Below, piece after piece: positions 54,649-63,940 of a stretch of 64,000 nucleotides of DNA (positions within the stretch are counted from its first letter, which is position 1; every line of letters starts with the position of its first letter). The stretch comes from Mycolicibacterium sp. GTDB taxonomy: Bacteria > Actinomycetota > Actinomycetes > Mycobacteriales > Mycobacteriaceae. The position numbers were made by a program, and so were the translations under genes. The notes below the pieces were generated by a model that was given only the letters and a program-made list of their open reading frames with translations, was not told where the DNA came from and made no database searches. The stretch is from positions 682,001 through 746,000 of the forward strand of contig JACJWN010000003.1 in NCBI GenBank assembly GCA_020637165.1, read 5' to 3'.

Positions 54649-56178
54649 GTGGCCAACGAGAAAATGACGACCTCCGGAGTCACCTACACCCCTGCCGGTG
54701 ACGGCTACTTCGAAAAGCGCACGCTGGTGCGGACCGCGGGCTTCTGGGGCCTGTGGGGCATCGGGATGGCCGCGGTGATCTCCGGGGACTTCTCCGGGTG
54801 GAACTTCGGGATCGGGGCGGCCGGATGGGGCGGCCTGGGTATCGCCGCGGCCGTCATCATCGTCATGTACTTCGGCATGCTGCTCTCGATCGGCGAGATG
54901 TCCGCGGCCATGCCGCACACCGGCGGTGCCTACTCGTTCGCGCGGGCCGCCATGGGGCCGTGGGGCGGTTTCATCACCGGCTTCGCCGAGACCATCGAGT
55001 ACGTGTTCACCACCGCCGTGGTGGTCTACTTCTCGGCCAGTTACGCCGACGCGGTGACCAGCGACCTGTTCGGGATCTCGCTTCCCGGCTGGCTCTGGTG
55101 GATCATCCTCTACGCGATCTTCGTCGGGCTGAACTCCTGGGGCGCGGAGGTGTCTTTCCGTTTCGCCCTCGTGGTGGCGATCATCTCGATCGGAATCCTG
55201 GTGCTGTTCGCGGTGCTGGCCCTGGCCCACGGCGCCGTCGACTTCGGCCGGCTGCTCGACATCGAGCCGGATCCGGCCGCCGCGGGCTCGAACTCATTGC
55301 TGCCGTTCGGATTCCTCGGGGTTCTCTACGCCCTGCCGTTCGCGATGTGGTTCTTCCTCGGCATCGAGGAGCTACCCCTTGCCGCCGAGGAGGCACACAA
55401 CCCGAGCAAGGATATTCCCAGGGCCGGCATCTGGGGCATGGTCTCGCTGGTGGCCTGCGCGGCGATCGTCTACGTCCTCAACCCGGCGGTGACCGGGTCA
55501 GCGGCGCTCAGCGCGTCCGACGAGCCACTGCTGGACGGGTTCCGGGCCTTCCTGCCCTCCGGCTGGGCGGCCGTTCTGTCGGCGTTCGCGCTGGTGGGCC
55601 TGCTGGCCAGCCTCCAGGGCATCATGTACGCCTACGGCCGCAACCTCTACTCGCTCAGCCGCGCCGGCTACTACCCGAAATCGCTGTCGCTGACCGGCAG
55701 CCGGCAGACCCCTTACGTGGCGCTGGTGGCCGGCGCGGTCATCGGATTCCTGGCACTGCTGGTGGTCAATTACAACGCCGGCGCCGGTGACGTCGTGCTC
55801 AACATCGCGGTCTGGGGCGCGGTGCTGGCCTACATGCTGCAGATGGTCTCGTTCGTGCTGCTGCGCCGCAAGTTCCCCGACGCTCGACGTCCGTGGGTGA
55901 GCCCGGCCGGAAACACCGGCGCGGTGGTGGCGTTCGTCATCGCCGCAATCACCTTCGTCGCCGTGCTGATCAACCCGACCTACCGGCCGGCGGTGATCAC
56001 GATCGTGGTCTTCTACGCGATCGGACTGCTGGTGTTCGGCCTGTACGGCCGCCACCGGTTGGTGCTCTCCCCCGAGGAGGAATATGCGGTCACCGGCGGT
56101 CTGCACGGATACGATCCGGCCTCCGAGGGTCTCGGCGGCACCATCGAGGACGAGATCCTCAAGGGGCACACCGACTAG
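54649..56178 (+). CDS. APC-family amino-acid/amine permease, ethanolamine-permease-like
   Basis: 509 residues from a GTG with GAGGAG eight bases upstream. About 12 TM segments. The start of TM1-2 (GIGMAAVISGDFSGWNFGIGAAGWGG) and PLAAEEAHNPSKDIPRA match the ethanolamine permease (Eat) subgroup of APC transporters. Ends in an acidic tail. H37Rv has no permease at this place. Divergent from glnA4, so it most likely imports the amine processed by that operon. Confidence 0.85.
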   Translation: MANEKMTTSGVTYTPAGDGYFEKRTLVRTAGFWGLWGIGMAAVISGDFSGWNFGIGAAGWGGLGIAAAVIIVMYFGMLLSIGEMSAAMPHTGGAYSFARAAMGPWGGFITGFAETIEYVFTTAVVVYFSASYADAVTSDLFGISLPGWLWWIILYAIFVGLNSWGAEVSFRFALVVAIISIGILVLFAVLALAHGAVDFGRLLDIEPDPAAAGSNSLLPFGFLGVLYALPFAMWFFLGIEELPLAAEEAHNPSKDIPRAGIWGMVSLVACAAIVYVLNPAVTGSAALSASDEPLLDGFRAFLPSGWAAVLSAFALVGLLASLQGIMYAYGRNLYSLSRAGYYPKSLSLTGSRQTPYVALVAGAVIGFLALLVVNYNAGAGDVVLNIAVWGAVLAYMLQMVSFVLLRRKFPDARRPWVSPAGNTGAVVAFVIAAITFVAVLINPTYRPAVITIVVFYAIGLLVFGLYGRHRLVLSPEEEYAVTGGLHGYDPASEGLGGTIEDEILKGHTD

Positions 56179-56187
56179 CGGAGGGCC

Positions 56188-56751
56188 TCACCAACTGCTG
56201 GTGCGCAACACGATCTCGGCGGCCAGTTGCGCGGTCCCCACGGCGGCGTTGCGCCGGGCGGCGAACTCGACCAACCGGTAGTCGCTGTAGACGTAGCGCT
56301 GGCTGGCCTTGGCCACCCCCCGCGCCGCCGGAGTGGTGAACAGTGCGGTGGTGTTGATCTCGACCGGCGGGCAGTCCGGGTCGTGGACCACCCCGTGCGG
56401 GTCGGGAACCCGGGGATGGCCGCGGTCGATGACCACGAGTCCGGTGAACCGATCGGGTCGTGCGGCGGCCAGTTCCCAGGCCAGTTCGGCCCCGAACCGG
56501 TCACCGACGAGCACCGCCCACGGCACCTCGAGGGTGTCCAGAATCGCCAACACGGCTTTGGGGTGCAGCCGTGGATCGGCGCCGATGACGACGGTCCTCA
56601 CGGCGGCGATGTGCAACCGCTCGCACAGGCTGTCGTAAGAGACCGGCGGATGCTGGGCGGCGCCCAGCACGACGACATGGGGTCCCTTCTCCGGCCCGGT
56701 CACGCGCACCTGCACCGGGAATCCGTCGACGGTCATCAGCGTCGCTGGCAT
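56188..56751 (-). CDS. Alpha/beta-hydrolase-fold protein lacking the nucleophile
   Basis: 187 residues, shorter than active family members. The fold is recognisable (GPEKGPHVVVLGAAQH, then a helix-strand run and LVVIDRGHPRVPDP), but the nucleophile elbow reads VGDRFGAELA: Arg replaces the Ser of GxSxG. It is unlikely to be a serine hydrolase; a binding or structural role is possible. Convergent with the permease, 10 bases apart. Confidence 0.65.
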   Translation of the reverse strand: MPATLMTVDGFPVQVRVTGPEKGPHVVVLGAAQHPPVSYDSLCERLHIAAVRTVVIGADPRLHPKAVLAILDTLEVPWAVLVGDRFGAELAWELAAARPDRFTGLVVIDRGHPRVPDPHGVVHDPDCPPVEINTTALFTTPAARGVAKASQRYVYSDYRLVEFAARRNAAVGTAQLAAEIVLRTSSW

Positions 56752-56814
56752 CCGGTCACGCTACGTCCGCGCCGAGCGGGACCGACCGGTTTCCGGCGGC
56801 CTCTCAGACACTAT

Positions 56815-57489
56815 TCAGGAAGCGCGCAGCTTCCTCACCTGCTTGGCGAACACGTCCAAAAAGGTCTGCGGCAGTGACGCTTTCGCCGTTATCCGGGGAC
56901 TGGCACCTGGGAAGGCGATCCCGAAAACCGCCTTGCGGCCGACGTTCTGGAACGCCATGTAGACGCTGTTGGGGGAATTGTTGAGATTCATGGTCTGCTG
57001 GTAGGCCAGCGCCCCGGCTTCCAGACCCGGTAATTCGGTGGTGGTGATCGGGATCCCCTCGGAGTTCGGGTCGAAGAAGGCCTCGAACTTCGCGCACCGT
57101 TCGGCCGCCGCCTGCAACGACTCAAGGTCCAGATTCCAGGACAACACCGTCATCACGATGCGCGCCCCGTCGTAGGCAGCCGCGTATTTGGCGGCACTTC
57201 CGGGCCCGCGCTCGGCGGACTCTTTGATGACGTTGGTCAGGACGTTGGCGCAGCCCTTCGGACGCGAGAGCATCGAACCCGGCCCGTCGGCGGCGTCGGG
57301 CTGCCCGGGCTCGTCGACGATGCGGCCGTATTGAACACCGGGCGGGAAGTCCGCCTCGTCCAGCAACGCCTTCTCCAGGACGGCCCCCGGCCAGGTCGCC
57401 GTGCCCGACACCGTTTCGGCGCAGCCGGACAGCAGCACGACGGCGGACGCCAATGCCCCCGTCATCGCCGTGCGACCCCTCATGGCCAT
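56815..57489 (-). CDS. Putative lipoprotein
   Basis: 224 residues from ATG sharing one base with the cobQ1 stop. Signal peptide with lipobox LLSGC, Cys23. The mature part has an ETVSGTAT head common in mycobacterial lipoproteins, two Cys (CANVL and RCAKF) likely to pair, and an alpha/beta domain resembling the sensor-type domains of Lpq/Lpp proteins. Specific family not assigned. Confidence 0.75.
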   Translation of the reverse strand: MAMRGRTAMTGALASAVVLLSGCAETVSGTATWPGAVLEKALLDEADFPPGVQYGRIVDEPGQPDAADGPGSMLSRPKGCANVLTNVIKESAERGPGSAAKYAAAYDGARIVMTVLSWNLDLESLQAAAERCAKFEAFFDPNSEGIPITTTELPGLEAGALAYQQTMNLNNSPNSVYMAFQNVGRKAVFGIAFPGASPRITAKASLPQTFLDVFAKQVRKLRAS

Positions 57490-58997
57490 CAGGGTAGGCC
57501 ACCCAGCGTGCTGGTGATGACCGGTACGGAGGGCGCCGCGCCGTCCAGCAGCGCCAGCAGGGCGTCCAGATCCAGGTGAGCCGCCAGCAGACCGGCCATC
57601 AGGTCCAGTTGGGCGTCGCGGCGCGCTGCGACGTCGATGTCCCCGGCGAGGCGGAAGCCGGGCCGGTCCGCCGCCTCGGCCGCCGCGCTCAACCAGTCCC
57701 CACGGAAGCCGTCGTTGTCCAGCAGCCCGTGCCAGTGCGTTCCGAAGACGTTGCCGCGCCGGTAGCCCTCGACGGTTCCATCCGCCCAGAACCAGCCCTC
57801 TTCATCGGCCCACGCAACCTGTCCGTGCCGAATCTCGTAGCCGTGCAACGCACCGTCCCAGCGGCGCAGGGTCTTCTCCGGCCGGAACGCGATGTCCACC
57901 TCGAGCAGGCCCAGCCCCGGCACTGCGCCGCTGCCGCTCTCCACGTTGTCCTCGATGCTGCGACACAGCATCTGGAATCCACCGCAGACGCCGAGGACGG
58001 TCCCGCCACGCCGGGCGTGCGATGCGATGGCGTCGGCCAGGCCGCGCCGCCTCAGCCACTGCAGGTCGGCCACCGTGGCCTTGCTTCCCGGGATGACGAC
58101 CACATCGGCGTCGGCCACCCCGGAGGCCTCGCCGACCCAACGCACCTCGACCCCGGGTTCGCAGGCCAACGCTTCGACGTCGGTGGAATTGGAGATCCGC
58201 GGCAGCCGCACCGCGGCGACCCGAAGGCACTGCGAACCACGCGGGGCCTCCGGGTTGCCGACCAGCCGACCGGCCACCACCGACACGGAGTCCTCGGCGT
58301 CCATCCACAACTCGTCGCTGTGGGGCACCACACCGTAGGTCGGCCGCCCGGTCAAGGCGGCCAACTGCTCGAGGCCGGGCGCCAAAAGGCCCGGATCGCC
58401 CCGGAATTTGTTGATGATGAAACCCGCCACCAGGGCCTGGTCTGCGGGTTCCAGTACCGCGACGGTGCCGAACAGGTGGGCCAGCACACCGCCGCGGTCG
58501 ATATCCCCGACCACCACAACCGGCAGGTCCGCCGAGCGGGCCAGTCCCATGTTGGCCAGATCGGTCGCCCTCAGGTTGATCTCGGCGGGCGATCCGGCGC
58601 CCTCGCACAGCACGACGTCGAACTCCGCGCGCAATGCGGCCAGGTCCTCGGCGATGAGCCCGGCCAACCGGTCCCGGTGGGTGATGTAGTCCCCCGCGCT
58701 GACGGTGCCCACCGGCCGGCCGCGCACCAGCAGTTGGGATGTCCGATCGCTGCCCGGCTTGAGTAGTACCGGGTTGAACCGCACGCTGGGATCCAGGCCG
58801 GCGGCGCGGGCCTGCATGGCCTGGGCCCGGCCGATCTCTCCCCCGTCGACGGTGACCGCGGAGTTGTTGCTCATGTTCTGCGCCTTGAACGGCGCCACCC
58901 GGATGCCCCTGCTGGCCAGCAGCCGGCACAGCCCGGCGACGACCATCGACTTGCCGGCGTCGGAGGTGGCGCCGGCCACCAGCAGCGCCCCGCTCAC
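57489..58997 (-). CDS. cobQ1: Cobyric acid synthase
   Basis: 502 residues from GTG. ATP domain with [19 protein letters not shown] and [12 protein letters not shown], amidotransferase domain with [10 protein letters not shown] and a late HWHG. Amidates the b, d, e and g side chains of adenosylcobyrinic acid diamide. In H37Rv cobQ1 (Rv0255c) is far away next to PPE2 and cobU; here it sits beside mapB, 14 kb from cobB/cobO. Confidence 0.94.
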   Translation of the reverse strand: MSGALLVAGATSDAGKSMVVAGLCRLLASRGIRVAPFKAQNMSNNSAVTVDGGEIGRAQAMQARAAGLDPSVRFNPVLLKPGSDRTSQLLVRGRPVGTVSAGDYITHRDRLAGLIAEDLAALRAEFDVVLCEGAGSPAEINLRATDLANMGLARSADLPVVVVGDIDRGGVLAHLFGTVAVLEPADQALVAGFIINKFRGDPGLLAPGLEQLAALTGRPTYGVVPHSDELWMDAEDSVSVVAGRLVGNPEAPRGSQCLRVAAVRLPRISNSTDVEALACEPGVEVRWVGEASGVADADVVVIPGSKATVADLQWLRRRGLADAIASHARRGGTVLGVCGGFQMLCRSIEDNVESGSGAVPGLGLLEVDIAFRPEKTLRRWDGALHGYEIRHGQVAWADEEGWFWADGTVEGYRRGNVFGTHWHGLLDNDGFRGDWLSAAAEAADRPGFRLAGDIDVAARRDAQLDLMAGLLAAHLDLDALLALLDGAAPSVPVITSTLGGLP

Positions 58998-59025
58998 ACC
59001 CGCCCCAGCCCCCGTCTCGTCCTGC

Positions 59026-59083
59026 CGAGCAGACGCAAACGTCCCGGAATCCTCGGCGTGTCGGGGTCTTTTGCGTCTGCTCG
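59026..59083. repeat. 58-nt inverted-repeat element, copy 2
   Basis: Equal in length to the copy at 53053-53110 but in reverse orientation. Ends CGAGCAGACGCAAACG and CTTTTGCGTCTGCTCG pair over about 13 bases. The middle, on the minus strand, again holds CCGACACGCC and CCGGGAC. Located in the gap between mapB and cobQ1, where it could fold as a terminator-like hairpin. Confidence 0.8.
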
Positions 59084-59100
59084 CGGGAGAAGGTGACCGG

Positions 59101-59958
59101 TCACGGAAGGGTGAGGATCTCGGCGCCGTCCTCGGTCACCACGATGGTGTGCTCGAACTGGGCCGTCCACTTGCGATCGGAGGTGGCGACCGTCCAGCCG
59201 TCCGACCAGATCTCGTAGTCCAGCCCGCCGAGGTTGATCATCGGCTCGATGGTGAAGGTCATACCGGGCTCAAGCACCGTCTCCACCTCCGGCCGGTCGT
59301 AGTGCAGCACCACCAGGCCGTTGTGGAAGGTCGTTCCGATGCCGTGTCCGGTGAAATCACGAACGACGCTGTAGCCGAACCGGTTCGCGTAGGACTCGAT
59401 GACCCGGCCGACCACCGACAGCGCCCGGCCCGGCTTGACCGCCTTGATCGCGCGCGAGGTGGCCTCCTCGGTGCGCTCGACCAGCAGACGGTGCTCTTCG
59501 CTGACGTCACCGGCCAGGAAGGTGGCATTGGTGTCGCCGTGCACCCCGTGGATGTAGGCGGTGACGTCGATGTTGACGATGTCACCGTCGGCGATCACCG
59601 TCGAATCCGGAATGCCGTGGCAGATGATCTCATTGAGCGAGGTGCAGCAGGACTTCGGAAATCCCTTATAGCCCAGCGTCGACGGGTACGCGCCGTGGTC
59701 GACCATGTACTCGTGGGCTATCCGGTCGAGTTGGTCGGTGCTCACCCCGGGCGCCACGGCCTTTCCCGCCTCGGCCAGCGCGCCGGCCGCGATGCGACCG
59801 GCGATGCGCATCTTCTCGATGACCTCCGGGGTCTGCACCCAGGGTTCGCTGCCCTCGGCGGCGGTGGACCGGCCCACATACTCGGGACGCTCGATGGACC
59901 TGGGCACCGGAAGGGTCGGCGAGACCACTCCCGAGCTAAGCGCGCTACGCACTGGCAC
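59101..59958 (-). CDS. mapB: Methionine aminopeptidase, type I
   Basis: 285 residues from the GTG at 59958, the length of M. tuberculosis MapB (Rv2861c). The first about 40 residues form the Pro-rich extension seen in that enzyme. Metal ligands are in [19 protein letters not shown] (Asp, Asp), FTGHGIG (His), TIEPM (Glu) and QFEHT (Glu). Removes N-terminal Met. Confidence 0.95.
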   Translation of the reverse strand: MPVRSALSSGVVSPTLPVPRSIERPEYVGRSTAAEGSEPWVQTPEVIEKMRIAGRIAAGALAEAGKAVAPGVSTDQLDRIAHEYMVDHGAYPSTLGYKGFPKSCCTSLNEIICHGIPDSTVIADGDIVNIDVTAYIHGVHGDTNATFLAGDVSEEHRLLVERTEEATSRAIKAVKPGRALSVVGRVIESYANRFGYSVVRDFTGHGIGTTFHNGLVVLHYDRPEVETVLEPGMTFTIEPMINLGGLDYEIWSDGWTVATSDRKWTAQFEHTIVVTEDGAEILTLP

Positions 59959-59998
59959 CTTCTCTCTCTCCCCGTGCCGGGGTCTCAGCGTCGGGTTC

Positions 59999-60604
59999 TC
60001 AAGGACGGCCCGCGTCGCCACGGACCAGCAGCGAACGGCGCCTCGGCCCGCGGATCGTCACCGAACCCATCACCACCCGGCCGGTGAGCACGACATGCGG
60101 CCTGCCCTCGGCCGGCGGGTCCTTGCGGCGGTCGCGGGCGCTGCCGGCGTAGACGACGACGTCGTCGATGGAGGCGCTGGCGCCCTCCGGCAGGCGGATG
60201 TCGACCGAACCGCGCACCATGTCGAGTTCGATCACCACCACCGGGCCGGCGAACCGGGCCTTGGTCAGATCGAGGTCCACCGAGCCGACCCGCCGGACCA
60301 GCGCGAGACGGGTGGGCACCGTCCACTCACCGTGCCGGCGCAGCGAACCCAGCCATCCACGCAGTTCGAGTCGGTCGGCCGCCGAGGCGGCGATCGCCCC
60401 CGGCGCGGGCAGGTCTTCGACCAGCGCGGCCAGGTCGGCCGGCGCCCGCGCCGTCGACACGCCGACCGAGCGCTCCTCGAACTCGCCGATGTCGATCAGC
60501 CCCAGCGCGACGGCGTTGTGCAACCGGCGCAGAGTTCCGCTGCGGTCGGCGTCGGACACCCGCAAGGCGGGCGTGCTCTCGAACCTCTGCTCGATCTCAG
60601 TCAT
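59999..60604 (-). CDS. DUF1707 (SHOCT-like) protein with LiaF-like C-domain
   Basis: 201 residues from the ATG of MTEIEQRF. Residues 15-68 ([33 protein letters not shown]) are the DUF1707 helix-hairpin. The C-terminal half is beta-rich with [26 protein letters not shown] and GSVTIRG repeats, like the cell-envelope LiaF/DUF2154-type beta-helix. No TM between them. Probable envelope-stress or membrane-edge role by family. Confidence 0.8.
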   Translation of the reverse strand: MTEIEQRFESTPALRVSDADRSGTLRRLHNAVALGLIDIGEFEERSVGVSTARAPADLAALVEDLPAPGAIAASAADRLELRGWLGSLRRHGEWTVPTRLALVRRVGSVDLDLTKARFAGPVVVIELDMVRGSVDIRLPEGASASIDDVVVYAGSARDRRKDPPAEGRPHVVLTGRVVMGSVTIRGPRRRSLLVRGDAGRP

Positions 60605-60693
60605 GACCACCCCAATTTACCCGCGGCGGCACCACCGGCACCCGTTCGACCACGTCGAGCTCGGCCGGCCGGCGGGGGTTAGGCTGGGCGCCG

Positions 60694-61077
60694 ATGACCG
60701 ATGTATCCCGGCGCGCCGTCCTGCTCGGTGCCGCCGTCGCGCCCTTGGCCGCCGGCTGCACTCCGGCGGCCAACGTGCCCCCGCCGCCCCCGCCGACCCC
60801 CGGCCAGGTTCTGACACCGGCGGCCGACGTCCCGGTCGGCGAGGCCAAGATCGTCGACGGCACCCTGATCACCCAGCCCACCGAGGGGTCGTTCAAGGGC
60901 TTCATCGCTCGATGCTCACATGCCGGTTGCGCACTGGCGATCAAGAGCGGCCGAATCCAGTGCCCCTGCCACGGAAGCACATTCAACCTCGAGGGCGAAG
61001 CCCAGCGTGGCCCCGCGATCGCACCGCTGACTCCGCGGGCGATCACGGTGAAGGGCTCCGAGATCGTCGCCGGCTGA
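60694..61077 (+). CDS. Rieske [2Fe-2S] lipoprotein
   Basis: 127 residues from ATG. Twin-Arg signal (SRRAVLLGAA) and lipobox AAGC with Cys22, so Tat export of the folded cluster protein followed by lipidation. A Pro-only linker (29-36) precedes the Rieske domain: C74-S-H76, C90-P-C-H93 as cluster ligands and C79/C92 as the disulfide pair of high-potential Rieske proteins. A periplasm-side electron carrier; partner unknown. It stands alone between two minus-strand genes. Confidence 0.88.
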   Translation: MTDVSRRAVLLGAAVAPLAAGCTPAANVPPPPPPTPGQVLTPAADVPVGEAKIVDGTLITQPTEGSFKGFIARCSHAGCALAIKSGRIQCPCHGSTFNLEGEAQRGPAIAPLTPRAITVKGSEIVAG

Positions 61078-61083
61078 GCCCGC

Positions 61084-62901
61084 TCAGGCCAGAAAGTCCG
61101 AAGGAAGCTCCTCGAGCATCGCGCGAACCATCCGGACCGCATACGACGACGACCCGCCCCCGACGATCAGCGAAGCGAACGCCAGATCTCCGCGATAGCC
61201 GGTGAACCAGGCGTGCGACCCGCCCTGGAACTCCGCCTCCCCGGTCTTGCCGTAGACCTCGCCGAGACCGTCGATCTCCTTGCCTGTGCCGTTGGTCACC
61301 ACCAACCGCATCATCGAGCGCAACCCCTCGAGGGTGGCCGGGTCGGCCGGCGGGTGTTCACCGGTCTCGACGGTCTTGCTGCCGGCGATCAAATGGGGCG
61401 TCGGGGTCTCGCCGGCGGCCACCGTCGCCGCGGTCAGCGCCATGCCGAACGGCGTGACCAGCACCTTGCCCTGACCGAACCCGTCCTCGGTGCGCTCGGC
61501 CACATCGACCGTCGGCGGCACCGTCCCGGTCACCGTGGTCAGTCCCTCGATGACGTAGTCGGCTCCGATTCCGTATTGGGAGGCCGCCACCGTCAGCGCC
61601 GTCGGCGGCATCCGGCTGGCCAGTTCGGCGAAAGTGGTGTTACAGGAGTTGGCGAAGGCGCGCGCCAACGGGACCACACCGAGGTCGAAACGGTTGTAGT
61701 TGGGGACGACTCGATCCCCGATCTCCATCTCGCCCGGACAGCCCAGCAGCGTGTTGGGGGTGGCCATATCGCGTCCCATGGCCGCCCCGGCCGTGATGAT
61801 CTTGAAGGTCGAGCCCGGCGGGTACAGACCGGTGGTGGCCGCCGGCCCGTCGGCGTCGGCGGCGGCGTTCTGGGCGACCGCGAGGATCTCCCCGGTCGAG
61901 GGCTTGATCACCACCAGCATGGCCTTGCGCCACTGACTGTCCACGGCGTGCTGGGCGGCGTTCTGAACGAGCCGGTCCAGGGTCAGCGAGACCGAGGGGG
62001 CCGGCTTGGGCGCAACCTCGGTCAGGACCTCCACGTCGGCGCTGTTCTGGTTGACACTGACCACCCGCCAGCCCGCTTCGCCATCGAGCTCGTCAAGCAC
62101 GGCTTTCTTGACCTCGTTGACGATCGCGGGGGCGAACCGCTCATCGGTGGGCAGCATTTCGGCCTGCGGAGTGACCACCACACCGGGCAGCGAGTCCAGC
62201 GCCTCGGCAACCTTGTCGTGATCGGAGGCCCGCAGCGTGATCAGGTCCAGCGGGCCGTTGGCCGAGCTGGACTGTTCGGCCAGCCGCTGCGGGTTGAGGG
62301 TGTCGTCGAACTGCCGCAGGACGTCGGCCACCACCCGTGCGCTCGACATCAGCGCGCCGCCGGCCCGGACCGCATCGAGTTGGTAGCGATAGAGCTTTCC
62401 CGGGACCAGCACCTCGGTGCCGCCCAGTTCGTTGACCGAGGCACGCCGGGGTGGGTTGGCACGGAGTTCGAACGTTTGGTGCTCACCGAGTTTGGGATGC
62501 AGCGCGCTGGCGCTCCAGCGCACCATCCACTTGCCCTCGTTGCGCACCAGATTGAGCACGCCGTCATAGGTCCAGGTGCGGTTCTTCGGCAGTTCCCAGG
62601 TGAACCGGTAGTTCACACTTCCGGTGTCCTCGGTATAGCGCGAACCGAGGATCTGGGTGTCCAGGTGGGTCGCCTGCAACCCCGACCACGCCTCGTTGAG
62701 CGCTTCGTGCGCCTCGGTCGGGCGGTCGCTGAGCTGGGCGGCGGCGCCGGTGTCGCCGCGACCGAGATCGGCGAAGAACTGCTCGGCGGCCGGGGCGGGA
62801 CCGTCCGGGCGGGGGGTGCAGGCCGACATCGTTCCGCCCGCGGTCACGGCGGCGAGGAGAAGGCCTGTGACTTTTGTGATTCTTGAGGTGGAAGTTGTCA
62901 T
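61084..62901 (-). CDS. Penicillin-binding lipoprotein, Rv2864c-like
   Basis: 605 residues from ATG (603 in Rv2864c). Lipobox MSAC (Cys28), then an NTF2-like MecA_N domain (about 35-150), a PBP dimerisation region, and the transpeptidase domain with the SxxK motif PPGSTFKII, the SxN motif SCN (in ANSCNTTF) and the KTG motif in YGKTGEAEF. Class B PBP making peptidoglycan cross-links outside the membrane. Complete catalytic set. Confidence 0.93.
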   Translation of the reverse strand: MTTSTSRITKVTGLLLAAVTAGGTMSACTPRPDGPAPAAEQFFADLGRGDTGAAAQLSDRPTEAHEALNEAWSGLQATHLDTQILGSRYTEDTGSVNYRFTWELPKNRTWTYDGVLNLVRNEGKWMVRWSASALHPKLGEHQTFELRANPPRRASVNELGGTEVLVPGKLYRYQLDAVRAGGALMSSARVVADVLRQFDDTLNPQRLAEQSSSANGPLDLITLRASDHDKVAEALDSLPGVVVTPQAEMLPTDERFAPAIVNEVKKAVLDELDGEAGWRVVSVNQNSADVEVLTEVAPKPAPSVSLTLDRLVQNAAQHAVDSQWRKAMLVVIKPSTGEILAVAQNAAADADGPAATTGLYPPGSTFKIITAGAAMGRDMATPNTLLGCPGEMEIGDRVVPNYNRFDLGVVPLARAFANSCNTTFAELASRMPPTALTVAASQYGIGADYVIEGLTTVTGTVPPTVDVAERTEDGFGQGKVLVTPFGMALTAATVAAGETPTPHLIAGSKTVETGEHPPADPATLEGLRSMMRLVVTNGTGKEIDGLGEVYGKTGEAEFQGGSHAWFTGYRGDLAFASLIVGGGSSSYAVRMVRAMLEELPSDFLA

Positions 62902-63042
62902 TGGGGCTGATGTTATGAGTCCGTGACCCCGATGGTGTGGAGGCGCACCGCGAATCCGTTCGCGAGCGTGCACGGACGACACGACGGTCCCGGCGTTTCA
63001 CGTACCGACACGCCCGCTGGCGCCCGGGAGCGTTCGGCGCGA

Positions 63043-63897
63043 TCAGTCCAGCAGGACGGTTGCGAAGATCCCGACCTCGCGGAATCCGACCCGCCGGTAG
63101 GCGGCCCGGGCCACGGTGTTGTAGCCGTTGACGTAGAGGCTGGCGATACGGCCGCCCTGCACGACCGAGGACGCCACCGCCGCGGTGCCCGCGGTGCCCA
63201 GTCCGCGGCCACGCCATTCCGGATGCACCCACACGCCCTGGATCTGCCCGACCCTCGGCGACTGCGATCCGATTTCGGCCTTGAACACCACCCGGCCGCG
63301 CTCGAACCGGGCGAAGGCCCGTCCGGCGGCGATCAGGCCCGCCACCCGTCGCCGGTAACCCCGGCCACCGTCCCCGACCCTGGGGTCGATGCCGACCTCC
63401 CCGATGAACATGTCGACCGCGGCCACCAGATAGGCGTCCAACTCGTCGACCCGCACGCGGCGCACGCCCGGGTCAACGGCGACGCGCGGGCGCGACTGCA
63501 GGGCCATCAGTGGTTGGTGGTCGCGCACGTCACGGGCCGGCCCCCAGCCCTGCTGCAAGCGGTCCCACATCGGCAGCACCAGGTCGGCGTAGCCGACCAG
63601 TGAAGAGCACCGGCGGGTTCTGCTCAGCGCCTCCTCGGCGAACACCCTGACATCGGCCCGGCTTCCCCGCAGCGGAATGAGGTTGGCCCCGGCGTAGCAC
63701 AGCGAGTCCTCGACATCACGCCGCGTCCACAACTCGCCACCGATGGCAGCGGGGTCGGCACCGTGGTCGGCGACCCGGGCGGCGACCATACAGCCGCCGA
63801 CGGGGTCCGCGGACAGCACCCGCGCCACCGCCGCGGCGTCGCGAGCGAGGCAGATGCGCCGTCCATCGACCGGGCGGAACAGTGACGGAGCCGACAT
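63043..63897 (-). CDS. GNAT-family acetyltransferase with N-terminal DUF4081-like domain
   Basis: 284 residues from ATG. N-terminal half (1-140) with ARDAAAVARVLSADP and LCYAGANLIPLRG is the domain found in Rv2867c-type proteins. The C-terminal GNAT half has QIQGVWVHPEWRGRGLGTAG (acetyl-CoA loop) and YVNGYNTVARAAYRRVGF. Substrate unknown. Lies directly downstream of ispG, as in H37Rv. Confidence 0.88.
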   Translation of the reverse strand: MSAPSLFRPVDGRRICLARDAAAVARVLSADPVGGCMVAARVADHGADPAAIGGELWTRRDVEDSLCYAGANLIPLRGSRADVRVFAEEALSRTRRCSSLVGYADLVLPMWDRLQQGWGPARDVRDHQPLMALQSRPRVAVDPGVRRVRVDELDAYLVAAVDMFIGEVGIDPRVGDGGRGYRRRVAGLIAAGRAFARFERGRVVFKAEIGSQSPRVGQIQGVWVHPEWRGRGLGTAGTAAVASSVVQGGRIASLYVNGYNTVARAAYRRVGFREVGIFATVLLD

Positions 63898-63940
63898 GGG
63901 TGTTCCTTCTGCGGATTCGACCCGCGGGTGGGATGCCCTG

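Noticed and set aside
58998-59100. Cobalamin riboswitch upstream of cobQ1
   Set aside because: The gap is only 103 bases, is filled by the 58-nt repeat element, and shows no B12-box-like sequence.
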